From Athripsodes cinereus (Eukaryota; Arthropoda; Insecta; Trichoptera; Leptoceridae), in the NCBI GenBank assembly GCA_947579605.1, contig OX388321.1, positions 13,879,614 through 13,943,613 on the forward strand: DNA of 64,000 nucleotides, given 5' to 3'. The notes beneath the pieces were generated by a model, which was not told the DNA's origin, searched no databases, and worked only from the letters and a program-made list of their open reading frames with translations. A program made the translations under genes and the position numbers. Positions 12,289 to 22,735 of the stretch are shown piece after piece; within the stretch, counting starts at the first letter, position 1, and every line of letters starts with the position of its first letter.

Positions 12289-12404
12289 GTTTACATGCTT
12301 ATTATAGCAATCATATATAAAAAAGAACAAATAATAAAATCTTCTCATAATATAGGGGAGGATGGGGGAATTGGAGCCATGTAAGGGAAAGTTTGAAAAA
12401 TACG

Positions 12405-12545
12405 AGTTTATTTATTTATTTATTTTATTCTTCACTGTACATTGTTTACAATAATACAAATTAACATAGAAAATATCATTTATACAATTCAATGTACAGA
12501 GGGCGAGTTTATCGCTAAAATGCGATGTCTTCCAACTAACCCGGT
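12405..12545 (-). repeat. LINE 3' end with (TAAA)n tail, copy 1 of 3
   Basis: (TTTA)n followed by TTCTTCACTGTACATTG... and GTACAGAGGGCGAGTTTATC matches 21593-21760 in reverse orientation and, less closely, 59361-59480. The short A-rich repeat at one end marks the 3' tail of a non-LTR retrotransposon. The coding part is absent. Confidence 0.75.
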
Positions 12546-13295
12546 TATTAAAATCAAAAAACAAAACAAATCAAAAAAAAACAGACATAAATATACATAT
12601 CTACTAAGTAATATTATAAATATATATAAAAAAAAACAAAAATACAATATAAAGCAAACAAATGAAAAAGGCACATGCAGGCAACAATGCACTCATGGAC
12701 ACATAATAATAAAAAAAAAGTAGAACATACATACATTTATGTGATAATCATTTATTTATTTTTGACACTAATCAGTCTATTGGTTATTTGTCTTTAAGAA
12801 ACAAAAAAGGTACCTGAACCACATATGGCCTACCTAAGCTTTATGTTAAAAGGATGGTTATAAGGAATAGACATTTAGGCATGTAAAAACACCAACATTA
12901 ATTCAAAATTATTCTAGAAGTTGGCTGGTGGATGACAGCTTGATGGCTTGATTTAATTTTAATTTAATTGGAGTAATTATGTTTTGTTTTTGAAAAGACC
13001 AAATTAATGATGCTGAAGAGTCAAGAGAGAGCGATAATATACTAAGGTGGATCAAGGCCTGTCCCAGAGCACGAGCCACGCTCAATTCTGGGACAGGTAC
13101 TTTGATCATGTTAATTGGTGATATATGTATTGTTATTTACTATTAGTATTATGCTGTATTTATTGTAATTTTATTATGTTTTTATTTTATATGGATTGTC
13201 TTATTATATTTAAAAATTATAAAAACAGGGTAACAAAAAAAAGTGTACTTCGGCCATATTGGGTACACAGATTAACCAATATAGTCTGCAATTTT
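12546..13295. other. Non-coding DNA
   Basis: AT-rich with several poly-A runs. No supported gene. 13030-13110 contains a short inverted pair built on CTGTCCCAGA / TCTGGGACAG, possibly a small foldback remnant. Confidence 0.35.
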
Positions 13296-13537
13296 GATTA
13301 AGAGCACATTGGGCAAACAAAGTCCTCTTTATCACTTTTGGTTAGACCAACGCATTTTTCGTGCACGTACATTGAACATGTAATGCACCTACACATATCC
13401 AGCATTTTGTCCTGACCACAGATCACACAATACCAGGACTCCTTTGGACGGTTACCCTACAGTTAATAGCTTTCTTCCTATTACTAACCTTTGGAGTTTT
13501 CTTCACCGGAGTTGGCAGCAAAACAGAGAATGAGCTA
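13296..13537 (-). pseudogene. PHD finger at the C-terminus of an outer pogo element
   Basis: The minus strand reads ESWYCVICGQDKMLDMCRCI, TCSMYVHEKCVGLT and DFVCPMCS then stop, a full Cys4-His-Cys3 PHD spacing. It is the usual tail of insect pogo/Tigger-like DDE_1 transposases. Upstream it reads PTPVKKTPKVSNRKKAINC, cut by the insertion at 13538. The same reading resumes at 16129-16195 (GPSNEDSIQAN). The rest of this protein probably lies at 17237-17806. A one-base shift is needed near 13460. Confidence 0.75.
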
Positions 13538-16126
13538 GGGTCATTATGGGATAGACGCCGCACTTTTTGAAATGTGCCTATAATATTTTTTTTTAAGGTT
13601 TTTTACAAAATTAAAAGCTGAATATGAGAATAGAATTATTTATTTACAAAACAGAATAAAAAAAGTTTTAAAATATTTAATATTTATAAAATAAAATAGA
13701 AAAATAAAAACCTCGAAATGTGGCGTCTCTCCCACACACTGTGGGAGAGTTGCCGCGGTGTGTAGGAGAGATGCCCTATTAACTTATTTAGCAATATTTG
13801 TATTCCTTATTCTAATTTTTTCGCGACCACACTCATTACACATAGTGGTGTACACCGTGCAGCTTTCATGTAGCCATTTGTGACACTCTTGGCATTGGAT
13901 CCAATCACACTTATTTGTTGTTAGAAAATAGTTTTCCCAACACTCCGAGCAACGGTTGCTTTCATCGGCAATTGGCCCGGAAGAAGTGGGTGTCTTTTTA
14001 TTTTTTTCTGCCTTTTTTGTTTTGGATGACTTAATTAATTCGGGCTTATTGGTTTTCTTGAACGCAATGTTTTCGTCCGAGGTTAGCACTTTGGCCACCT
14101 GTTTTCTTTTGACTTTTGAAATTGGTAGTTTTGGTATTGGACTTATTGCTTCCAGAACTTTGGTGGGTGTTTCTTTTTGGGATGTTGCAGAAGTTGTAGG
14201 CAAGTCAGATAACAATGGCTCTGATTGTGTTGGTGTTGACTGAGTGGACGGTGCTGGTGCTATTAATTGAGTGGACGGTGTTGATGCTATTGGCTCAATA
14301 TCTGTATTTTCCGATATTGTAAAAAAATGATCAGGAATGGCATTGGGGTTTAGTGGATAAATTCCACAGGCTGTAAAACCAGACAAAGCATTACCGTTTG
14401 TGGCAGCCTTTCCCCATGCTCGACCTATCAGATCACCAACTTGATATCTAGTTAATGTTCTGGACTTATTTTTTAACATCCAAGAATTGGCTTCTGCGTT
14501 GAAATATATTTTGAGGGACCTAAAAAAACTTCTATCTAATGGTTGTAGGGCCTGAGTTGTATGACTTGGTAAGCATATAATGATAACAGCATTATCACGA
14601 GCAAGGTCTAGGAGTTCTATAGAATTTGAATGTAAAGAGTGCCCGTCTAGAATTAATATAGATTTTCCAGTTGGTGCTTTACGAGGCAAGAAATGTTCCT
14701 TAAACCACTTTATAAAAAGTTCTGTGGTTATGTAGGCAGATTTTTTGTTCATATACACCTCTGATCCAGGTGGAAGTCCATCAGAAAATTCAGATTTCCT
14801 GTTGACCCCTTTCATTATTACAACAGGTGGTAAGAAGTATCCTGCAGCATTACAGCAGGCAATCAGGGAAACTGTCTCGCCTTTTTCTTTTGGTGTTAGG
14901 ACATGGACGTCCTTGGATCATTTTGCAGCCAGTACGCGGCCAGGTTTATTTATTAGTTGGATTCCAGTTTCATCCATATTAAATATATTTTCTCCTTTAT
15001 CAACCAAGTTATTTTCAATCATTTGTTTCTCCAAAATATTTAAAAAATCTTCTACCTCCTTTCTGTTCATTCCCTGTGCCCTCGCCACAGGAAGTCCCTC
15101 AGCTTGCCTGATGGAAATATCTTTATTACGTTCTAAAAACGAAGTCAACCAATGATAGCCAGCTTTTTTGTTTTCCATCGAAAACCGATGTGATATTCCC
15201 AGATTTTCTGCAAAATCATAGGCCAGTGATCGAACTGTTTCTCTATTTGGTGCAAATCCAGCAGCACCAAGTCGTTTAATGTATTGCGCAAGTCGTCTTT
15301 CATTTTCCACACCAAGAGATGCTGAAAAGCCAAAAATCTATTAGTAACAATTCTGTTAGACAATTTATCGAGCGTGTAATGAATATGTATGTATGCATTA
15401 TTTTTGTAACTGCTATATTGAAATTCAATAAATAAATAATGAAAATATTAATTAATTAATACACGAAATATATAATTGATAAAAAAAAACAGTGTAAATA
15501 CCTTGTGGTCCAAGACAAGGTTTCGTGATTTTTCCTGACAATATTCGCCTTGAAATGGTTCTAGCTGGGACTTTGTATAGACGTTCGGCCTGTCGTTTCG
15601 AAATTTTTCCCGAGGTCACTAGTTCTACCGCACATCTTAAGTTGTCTTCTGACCATTCCCCTCTGCCAGAATTTCCTTTTCTCACATACTTCCTAGGCAT
15701 TCTAAAAAAGGTTAATTAGTACAAATAGTAACCGCGGCATCTCTCCCCATATTGTGGGATAGACGCCGCACCCCACAATTAAATGAAAATAAAAATAATA
15801 ATTTAGAAATATTACATAAATCAGTGATAAAGAGAACAATTTTGATATTAAAACACTCACTTACCTTAAATAGTATTATTTTTATATAAATTATTCAAGA
15901 ATAGTAATATGCTGATGAAATTTTTTGAAGATTTTATTGCAAATGTTTTAGTTAAATCGCGATAAAAACTCTCTGCGTGACGCCAGCTACTCAATAACTG
16001 GTAAGAACTTGTCAAATATGATACACTCATCGAAACGAAGCATTCGTACGACAACATCGTTCGTAAAACCCGAACTAGAGCGAGTGCGGCATCTCTACTC
16101 ACGCGGCGCGTCACCCACAATGACCC
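13538..16126 (-). mobile_element. Pogo/Tigger-like element, 2589 bp
   Basis: Bounded by TA on both sides (13536-13537 and 16127-16128). The left end reads GGGTCATTATGGGATAGACG and the right end is its imperfect complement. The motif GCGGCATCTCTCCCACA and relatives recur near both ends (about 13556, 13722-13770, 15733-15770, 16088), as expected of transposase-binding sites. It carries one two-exon transposase gene and is inserted in the C-terminal coding region of an older pogo copy. Confidence 0.85.
13784..15700 (-). pseudogene. Pogo DDE_1 transposase with one nonsense codon
   Basis: Exon 1 (15700-15502) holds a psq-type helix-turn-helix (LRCAVELVTSGKISKRQAER) and ends at a GT donor. Exon 2 starts at 15321 after TTTTCAG and keeps the phase. 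It continues with a CENP-B-like second HTH, then first catalytic Asp in NMDETG, second in ILDGHSLHS, third in LQPLDRSF, and a PHD finger (CSECWENYF...CDWIQCQECHKWLHESC...CNEC). About 579 residues in all. The only visible break is TGA at 14918-14920, directly after the first Asp region. In other respects it looks complete. Confidence 0.85.
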
Positions 16127-16195
16127 TATTGGCTTGAATGGAATCTTCATTACTGGGTCCAGGTCTTATATCGGTTTCTCCTGTTAGTTGAAAAC

Positions 16196-16718
16196 ATGTC
16201 TGGGTAGGGAGGAGTTTGTCTATTTTGGACATTGCACATCTACTGCACCGTCTTCTACCTCCACTCTTTACTGGCATATGGTCTCCAATATTCAACATCT
16301 CTCTCGATCTTTTCGATCGTGGGCCCTTGGGATATATAGACTTTCTCCTTGTATTTGTCTCTTCTCGCCCCATCATGACAAGATCTTCAGCTAATTTGAC
16401 TAAATAAGGCATTAGTGGAGTTTTTTTGCCATTGATCGTTTGATGTAAAATATGTCCATTGACCACGCGGGACATAAGTAATTTGTAAAACACCTTTTTC
16501 CACCACTTGGTAGATTTGCTATTAAAATCATATACCTGGACCTTTTGGTCAGATATATCAACTCCTCCCATTATCTCATTGTAAAAAGCTATAGCTTTGG
16601 GGCAGTACACATCCATTTTTGCTCCGTTTTTTTGCTTTCTTTTTACAGTCACCGTTTCATCCTTGTGACAATTACTTAGAAGGATAACTTCTTTGGAGTC
16701 GATACTCGCATTCGCCAC
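16196..16718 (-). pseudogene. PiggyBac transposase C-terminal fragment
   Basis: Contains FYNEIMGGVDISDQ, the piggyBac motif with the last catalytic Asp, then KWWKKVFYKLLMSRVVNGHI and a Cys-rich tail (RRRCSRCAMSKIDKLLPTQT). The N-terminal two thirds are missing. It merges into pogo-type sequence near 16195, so it appears to sit inside the outer pogo copy. TTAA duplications were not found. Confidence 0.75.
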
Positions 16719-16905
16719 GCTTCAACGGTTTCGAAAATTTTGGTATATTTTTTCGATTTTTCATTACTGTTCCAAGTGCTGGTAAATGTAATGATGCTGT
16801 GAAATAGTTTTTCTACTCATAGGTACAGATAAATTACCCGATATATATTATGTGACCTTAACTTCGGGTTGTATCAGCGACTTGACCATCAAAAGTCTCT
16901 ATGTA

Positions 16906-17116
16906 CCAGCAGGGCTACTCTTGACACAATCTAAATACGATATTAATCTAGCATTGATCTTGATCATACGACGCACGAGGGGACTATGGTCAAAAACACC
17001 GCGCTACCGCTACCGCGCGATCGGTTTGCGCGTATTTTTGGCCAATAGTCACTTCGCCCGTCGTATGATTTTAAGATTAAGATCGTGTTTAGATTTTGTC
17101 AAGAGTAACCCTGCTG
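16906..17116. mobile_element. Foldback MITE, about 211 bp
   Basis: The two halves are inverted copies along most of their length, beginning CAGCAGGGCTACTCTTGACA and ending in the complement CCCTGCTG, with TA immediately outside. The middle is GC-richer (CGCGCTACCGCTACCGCGCG). It is non-coding and should form a long hairpin. It lies in the gap between pogo and piggyBac pieces. Confidence 0.75.
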
Positions 17117-17236
17117 TAGTACTGCTATATTCCTACATATTCTGCTTCAGTGAAAACGTTTCTATCGACGGGAATGATTGATAGGTACCTGATACACACA
17201 ATATTTTTTCTTTTATATCTAAAATATTGTGACTTA

Positions 17237-17806
17237 CAGGAAAAACCTCTGGTTCATTTTCATTCTCAAGTGGATTGTCAGTTACTTGTGCTGGTGCAAA
17301 ATCTTCATCGTTAAATATTTTGTCATCATATGGATATTATTCCACATCGTCTAAATGCGCTTACGGCTTTATCTACATTAGCTGTTCTTTCAAATGCTTT
17401 TGCGAACAATCGGGCGACCTGAAACTGCGTAATAGCCTTCCCAGGATTTGTTACATGCCAGTTTACACACTCGTGGCCATATGCAGCTTTTAAAGTACCA
17501 AAGTATCTTACATCCAATGGTTGCAAACGATGGTTTGCATGTGGAGGGAGGGATAGTAGATGAATTCCATTGTCCTTACATTTGTATACTACGCAGAGGT
17601 ATGTGTGATGAGTGGTTGTCCAGAATTAACATAGAAGGAGCGTCCTTTGTCAATTTTTCCGATTTTATAAAATGGTCCATCCATTCAATAAAAAGTTCTG
17701 TGTTGATGAAGCCAGATTCTGAGACTATTAGAATGGAATTTGCTGGTGCCCTAGTAGCAATTCCTCTTTCAGACTTACTTTTGATGAGTCTATGAAAAGT
17801 CGCCAA
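17237..17806 (-). pseudogene. Outer pogo transposase, DDE half
   Basis: Reads SESGFINTELFIEWMDHFIK, MLILDNHSSHI (second Asp), MQPLDVRYFGTLKAAYGH (third Asp) and AFRRCGI. Frameshifts separate the pieces near 17550 and 17340. At its upstream edge it is joined to the Cys-rich ORF at 17750. The N-terminal HTH domains are missing. The PHD tail of the same gene is probably 13296-13537 plus 16129-16195. Confidence 0.75.
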
Positions 17807-18553
17807 TCTGCTGCGTTATGTTGAAAGTCAAGAACTGCGAACAGACCTTCAATGTCTTGACAGTAACATAAAGTGTCTTCCATGACATAATATGGAACCA
17901 AGAGACGATGCCGGTTTCTAAAGTGGGTGATTTTTGTACCTTTTTTGAGAAGATTCCACTGCTGCAAGCGCGAACCCAACATTTCTGATTGCAGTTTTGA
18001 TAAATTCAGGTTACGTACCAGATCATTTAGGTCATTTTGGTTCAACAAGTGAGGCTTCGCAGAAGTAGACACCTCCACAGAGAATTCAGAATCCGACTTT
18101 TCAGTATCCTCTTCTGATGGATTTGTTTCTAATTGAAAATTTTCTGGAGGTCTCGATATGGGCAATGATTCGTCGTGTGGAACAGGCCTTATAGCCGATT
18201 CGACGTTGTTTGGGTATGTGATGTGCTTCTTTTTTTTTCTTTGTACATCCTAAAATGTTTGTTATGCAGAAGTAGCAATCCGTTATGTGATTTTTTGGCT
18301 CTCTCCAAATCATCGGAATCGCAAACAACATAGCCTTACGTGAACCTTGTAGCCACCCCCTGAGAGTTCTTGTACATCGTACACAACTCACGTGTGGAGC
18401 CCATGGCTTGTCCTGGTCACCAACTTTGCACTTAATGTAGAGTTCATATGCTCGTTTCTCCAAAACGGTCATGGTTTTCCTTTGAGAAATTGGTGTAAAC
18501 TCACCGCACGTGTAACAGAAAATGTCCGCACTATTTTTGCACTTCCGAGGCAT
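17750..18553 (-). pseudogene. Cys-rich transposon-associated protein, copy 1
   Basis: From ATG at 18553 it reads MPRKCKNSADIFCYTCGEF, then YIKCKVGDQDKPWAPHVSC, MIWREPKNHITDCYFC, then after a frameshift near 18165 the region NDLVRNLNLSKLQSEMLGSR and DWRLFIDSSKVSLK. Paired cysteines (C-x2-C several times) suggest zinc binding. I recall the family only as numerous uncharacterised insect proteins and have no function for it. It runs straight into a pogo DDE fragment. A related ORF at 24377-24878 is also fused to pogo sequence. Confidence 0.7.
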
Positions 18554-18734
18554 TTTTAAATTGTTTTCTACCACAATTTACATAAACAAACAAGAAAACA
18601 TGTGCTCAGATAAAGACAGGTTAAGAAAGTGAGAGCAATAGCTGTCAAAATGACATTCGAGCCTAGTGTTGCCATATTATTAAAAAAATCAATGAAAACA
18701 CACGAAAAAATATGAATTTATACATACTTTAGTA

Positions 18735-18870
18735 CTACTACTATACCATCACGGCATATCCCATAAGTGGGGTAACCAGCAGACCAGCTGCATGTAAGAA
18801 ACATGCAAGCTGTCCTCTTCGTGCCAATATAAAATCAAGACATTCAGGATGGGTGGCAAACCTCGTCGCT
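18735..18870 (-). repeat. Short retroposon, copy 2 of 3, with 14-bp target duplication
   Basis: TACATACTTTAGTA occurs on both sides (18721-18734 and 18871-18884), proving insertion by target-primed reverse transcription. The left edge is the (CTA)n tail and the body matches copies 1 and 3. It is 5'-truncated relative to copy 3. Confidence 0.85.
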
Positions 18871-19336
18871 TACATACTTTAGTAAAACTCCATAAATTCC
18901 ATAAAAACCTGACGTGATAGAAAAAAACTAATTACATATCTGAAATCAGCGTGAAATTTCCTATAAGATTTGGCTTAAAAATATAAATTAAAAAAAAAAT
19001 AACCCCATTGATAAAATATATTTTATAATTACTTGAAGATGACACTTCGTTAAATTCACAAAATTCTAACTGTCTTTTTTGTTATTGTACATTGATGACA
19101 CATCATTAACATTGTCTGTAAGCAAAAGTTAAATTATTTGTTAATTTATTTATCATCATAGTAAGAAATCTAACAAGACGAGGGCATTTATGGGTAATGG
19201 GGTACTTGCATTATACTAGGATTCAAATGAACTGTCGACTCCAATAATAAAACAAAATTGCTCGGCGAACTCTTCTTTATAAAAGCCAGGCGTTGGCCAT
19301 TGCGATATCCAAGAAATGATAAAACGTTCGGACTTG

Positions 19337-21370
19337 TCACCGTTTGTTTCTCAATAAAATTTTGTATCTCGCCGTAATACTGTCAATCAAATCAACACCA
19401 CCCATATGGCGGCTGTATTCACCAATAATTTGGGGTCGTTTGATTGAACATATTTTCTTGTTGTATCGGCGAACTTCTGAATTTGGAAGTTCATCTACAA
19501 AACTAGAAGCTAATGTAACTATTTTTTTGTCCTTCCAAGCAACGTTTGTTAGATCTGTGCCTTCGAAATTGGTGACATACTCCACTGAGAATCCACGTTC
19601 TTGTTTTTTCAATTCCTTATCAAAAGGTATCTTAGTATCATAAATCGTGTTTCTGCGAATTGTCCCAAGACTTTGAATTCCGTTCTTTGCTAAATAGGTA
19701 TTCGAGAAGTGACAGATGTGAAATAATTGTCAAAGTAGAGTCTGTAGTTTTGGTTCCTGGGAATATTGCATAAAAGTCTCATAATAACGTTGAACGCAGC
19801 TCCTAATTCTGGTTCTCCCACATTCACAATATTTTCTGTCCCAGTCTCTACTTCGAAATTAAATGCGAACCCACTGACATCACTAAGGACGTACAATTTT
19901 ATAACCCCATTTTTGGGTTTATTGGGATTACCTTTATCTTTTTAAAATGTTTTTTGCCTTGGTGGAACACGTCTGCTCGTCTACACATGTATTTTTCCAA
20001 AGGTATGTAACTGCTTGCCTGCTTTAGTTTCGCCTCATAGCCTCATCAGGGATAAGTGAAGGATTCGTAAAAATCTTGGTAGGTATGTTTAACAAACACA
20101 CAACACCCATCAGCAATTCATATCACCTTGGCAGTGCATTATCAAATGTAGCATGGTTCGACAACCATTTGGTACGCAAAAACCAACCAGAGATCCTTAC
20201 ACAGTGGAGCAATTTGTGGCCTCGTAAAATCTGGATGTAGTCTCAGTTCGTGCCACTAATTAGACTTTGACTGTTTTATTATCGACCTTCTAACACGCTC
20301 GTGTTATCTGTTAAAAACATTTTTACAAAATTCTTTTTTTTTTGCCGTTTTCCACGCCTTGCATCAATAAAAGCTTTTTTAAACTATGGATGCTAACATT
20401 TACAGGATCATCACTATCAATAAAATAACTAGTTAGAACAGTATTGGCAACATTTTTGCTTCTTACAATTTTGACTGTTTTATTATCGATTTTCTAGTAC
20501 GCTCGTGTTATCTGTTAAAAATATTTTTACATAATTCCTTTTTTTTGCCGTTTTCCACGTCTTGCATTAATAAAAGCTTTTTTTTAATCTATGGATGCCA
20601 ACATTTACAGGGTCTTCACTATCAATAAAATAACTAGTTAGAACAGTATTGGCAATATTTTTGATTCTTACAATTTTGACTGTTATATTATCGGCCTTTT
20701 AACACGCTCGTGTTATCTGTTAAAGATATTTTTACAAAATTCTTTTTTTTTGTCGTTTTCCACGCCTTGAATTAATAAAAGCTTTTTTTTAATCTATGGA
20801 TGCCAACATTTACAGGGTCATCACTATCAATAAAATAACTAGTTAGAACAATATTGGCAATATTTTTGATTCTTACAATTTTGAGTGTTTTATTATCGGC
20901 CTTTTAACACGCTCGTGTTATCTGTAAAAAATATTTTTACAAAATTCTTTTTTTTTGCCGTTTTCCACGCCGTGCTTTAATAAAAGCTTTTTTTAATCTA
21001 TGGATGCCAACATTTACAGGGTCATCACTATCAATAAAATAACTAGTTAGAACAGTATTGGCAATATTTTTGATTCTTACAATTTTGACTGTTTTATTAT
21101 CGGCCTTTTAACACGCTCGTGTTATCTGTTAAAGATATTTTTACAAAATTCTTTTTTTTTGCCGTTTTCCACGCCTTGAATTAATAAAAGCTTTTTTTAA
21201 TCTATGAATGCCAACATTTACAGGGTTATCACTATCAGTAAAACCAGTTAGAACAGTATCGGCAAGATTTTTGCTTCTTACAAAGGCAACAAAATCTGCC
21301 AAGAAGTTTTTGTTGCAGTAATCATTTTTAACAGGTAATGGCTTTCCCAAATTTTCGCCTTTGATCAATT
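19337..21370 (-). pseudogene. PiggyBac transposase, decayed and internally amplified
   Basis: Minus-strand pieces in order: LPVKNDYCNKNFLADFVAF and LADTVLTGFTDSDNPVNVG (21368-21141), a tandem array, a region near 20030 with IPDEAM (first catalytic Asp context), YVLSDVSGFAFNFEVETG and LYFDNYF (19896-19690), then EYSRHMGGVDLIDSITARYK (19612-19337) with the last Asp. Many frameshifts and stops. It cannot encode an active enzyme. Without the array the length fits the family. Confidence 0.8.
20269..21275. repeat. Five tandem copies of a 204-205 bp transposase segment
   Basis: The phrase GACTGTTTTATTATCG starts units at 20269, 20473, 20678, 20883 and 21087, a spacing of 204, 205, 205 and 204. Each unit holds AACACGCTCGTGTTATCTGT and, on the minus strand, the piggyBac words DPVNVG and RGKRQKK. 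Units differ by only a few bases, so the amplification is recent relative to the decay of the rest. Confidence 0.9.
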
Positions 21371-21592
21371 TTATGGTTGTTCATATCGGCCATCTTTAAT
21401 TTTCTCCATTTGTATTGGTCAGATGTATTTGAGGGCTCCTCACTTGAGTAATAAAAAAATATAAAACCGTTGTATGAAATATACCCCCTTAATGTTATCT
21501 ACCCCAAATATTGTCATACAATCATACACGGTTTTGATTGAAATGAAGTTCAACCATTCAGATTGTAAATAAATAAATAAAAAATAAATTAT

Positions 21593-21760
21593 ATTTTTTA
21601 AAATCCTAGTAAATGGGTTAGTTGGAAGACATCGCATTTTAGCGATAAACTCGCCCTCTGTACATTGAATTGTATAAATTATATTTTCTATGTAAATTTG
21701 TATTATTGTAAACAATGTACAGTGAAGAATAAAATAAATAAATAAATAAATAAATGTGTT
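21593..21760 (+). repeat. LINE 3' end with (AAAT)n tail, copy 2 of 3
   Basis: Matches 12405-12545 in the opposite orientation (TTAGCGATAAACTCGCCCTC..., GTATTATTGTAAACAATGTA) and ends in (AAAT)n. Only the 3' untranslated end is present. Confidence 0.75.
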
Positions 21761-21779
21761 TCGGGCCGCACATAAGAAC

Positions 21780-21998
21780 TTAACGGACCGCAGGTTGAGT
21801 ATGGCTGCTCTTGACTATCTTCATTTTCAATTTCTTATATGCCAGGTGTGTGCCTAAAACAAGAAACAGTATGCACACAAGTATGATGGCTGCGATTGCC
21901 ACATGGTTGTCCGAATTCTTTGTAGTAGTTGTGGCATCTCCTGCTGCCGCCGTTTGAGCAATCACTATATTTTCTTCTTTAGATTTTGTTCCTCCCAT
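21780..21998 (-). CDS. Small membrane ORF of a gypsy-type element, copy 1
   Basis: A 72-residue protein starting MGGTKSKEE, which fits an N-myristoylation signal (Gly2, Ser6). A polar linker follows, then one hydrophobic segment (AIAAIILVCILFLVLGTHLA) and a basic tail (YKKLKMKIVK). A related 64-residue ORF lies at 45318-45512 directly after a gypsy integrase end, which marks this as the last ORF of that lineage. Start, membrane segment and basic tail are conserved between the copies while the linker differs. Role unknown; membrane anchoring is inferred. Confidence 0.6.
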   Translation of the reverse strand: MGGTKSKEENIVIAQTAAAGDATTTTKNSDNHVAIAAIILVCILFLVLGTHLAYKKLKMKIVKSSHTQPAVR

Positions 21999-22139
21999 AT
22001 TAACGTTGTTAAAGGTTAAATTGTACGCGTCTTTTTATTCGTGTGCCTGAGTGTGTAATGAGTACAAGTTGCTCGGTCTGGGTATTACTCGCGGAAGGTA
22101 TTGACTCATCCTTTTTATTCAGTGGTGTTCCGTTTCTAC

Positions 22140-22735
22140 TACTCAAACTGTCGTTTTCTGTATCACTCGATCATAGTCACAAGATAGCGGTATCCGTATG
22201 ATTCCGGTAGTTTTCTCACGATTTCCATGTGAACATGTTGGAAATGCTTAGCTTGCGCAAATTTTCCATAAGGTGAGAATGTGTGTCTGTACTTTCGCAC
22301 GTTGACATTGTATGCATGATTTTACCCACCCGTTGCAATCCTTTTTCATCGACTACCAAAAGTATCGTTGAGTCATCATTTTCATATTAGCTTTGATGCC
22401 TGGGTGTGAAAATCCGTGTACATGATCAAATGCAGACAGACGGTCACTATTTATGTTGTAGGTATAAACGTGCATTATCGGTAGACATTTCGTAAAACAA
22501 TGGTGTATTGTTGGGTGGCACTTTTATCACTTTCAGCTGAATGTTGTTTTGTCTACTCAAAGATTTCAATTCTTCATCGTTGCATAATTTCTGTTCATCA
22601 TGCGTCGTCGCATGTATCAGAGCAATCTGTCATTAAGGCTAACTTTCCTTGGGCAGAAAGGTGATTAAGTATGACGGCGCTTTGTAGACTTTCCTTAAAC
22701 TTTTCAAATGCTTGTATAGCCGTCGTTATCCATGG
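22140..22735 (-). pseudogene. Gypsy pol fragment, RNase H start to integrase
   Basis: Minus-strand reading starts with AFEKFKESLQSAVILNHLSA, the beginning of the gypsy RNase H domain. After an in-frame stop it passes a pre-integrase region and an H2C2-type finger (FSHPGIKA ... GWVKSCIQCQRAKV), then an integrase core start (LPESYGYRYLVTM). Several stops and frameshifts. Most of RNase H and the rest of integrase are deleted. It lies just upstream of the small membrane ORF on the same strand, so both come from one gypsy copy. Confidence 0.7.

Noticed and set aside
12442..12723. Lys/Asn-rich open frame
   Set aside because: It starts in a LINE 3' end and continues in poly-A-rich DNA.
20269..21275. 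CRISPR-like array
   Set aside because: Units are about 204 bp and nearly identical throughout, with no short repeat/unique spacer pattern, in a eukaryotic genome and derived from a piggyBac gene.
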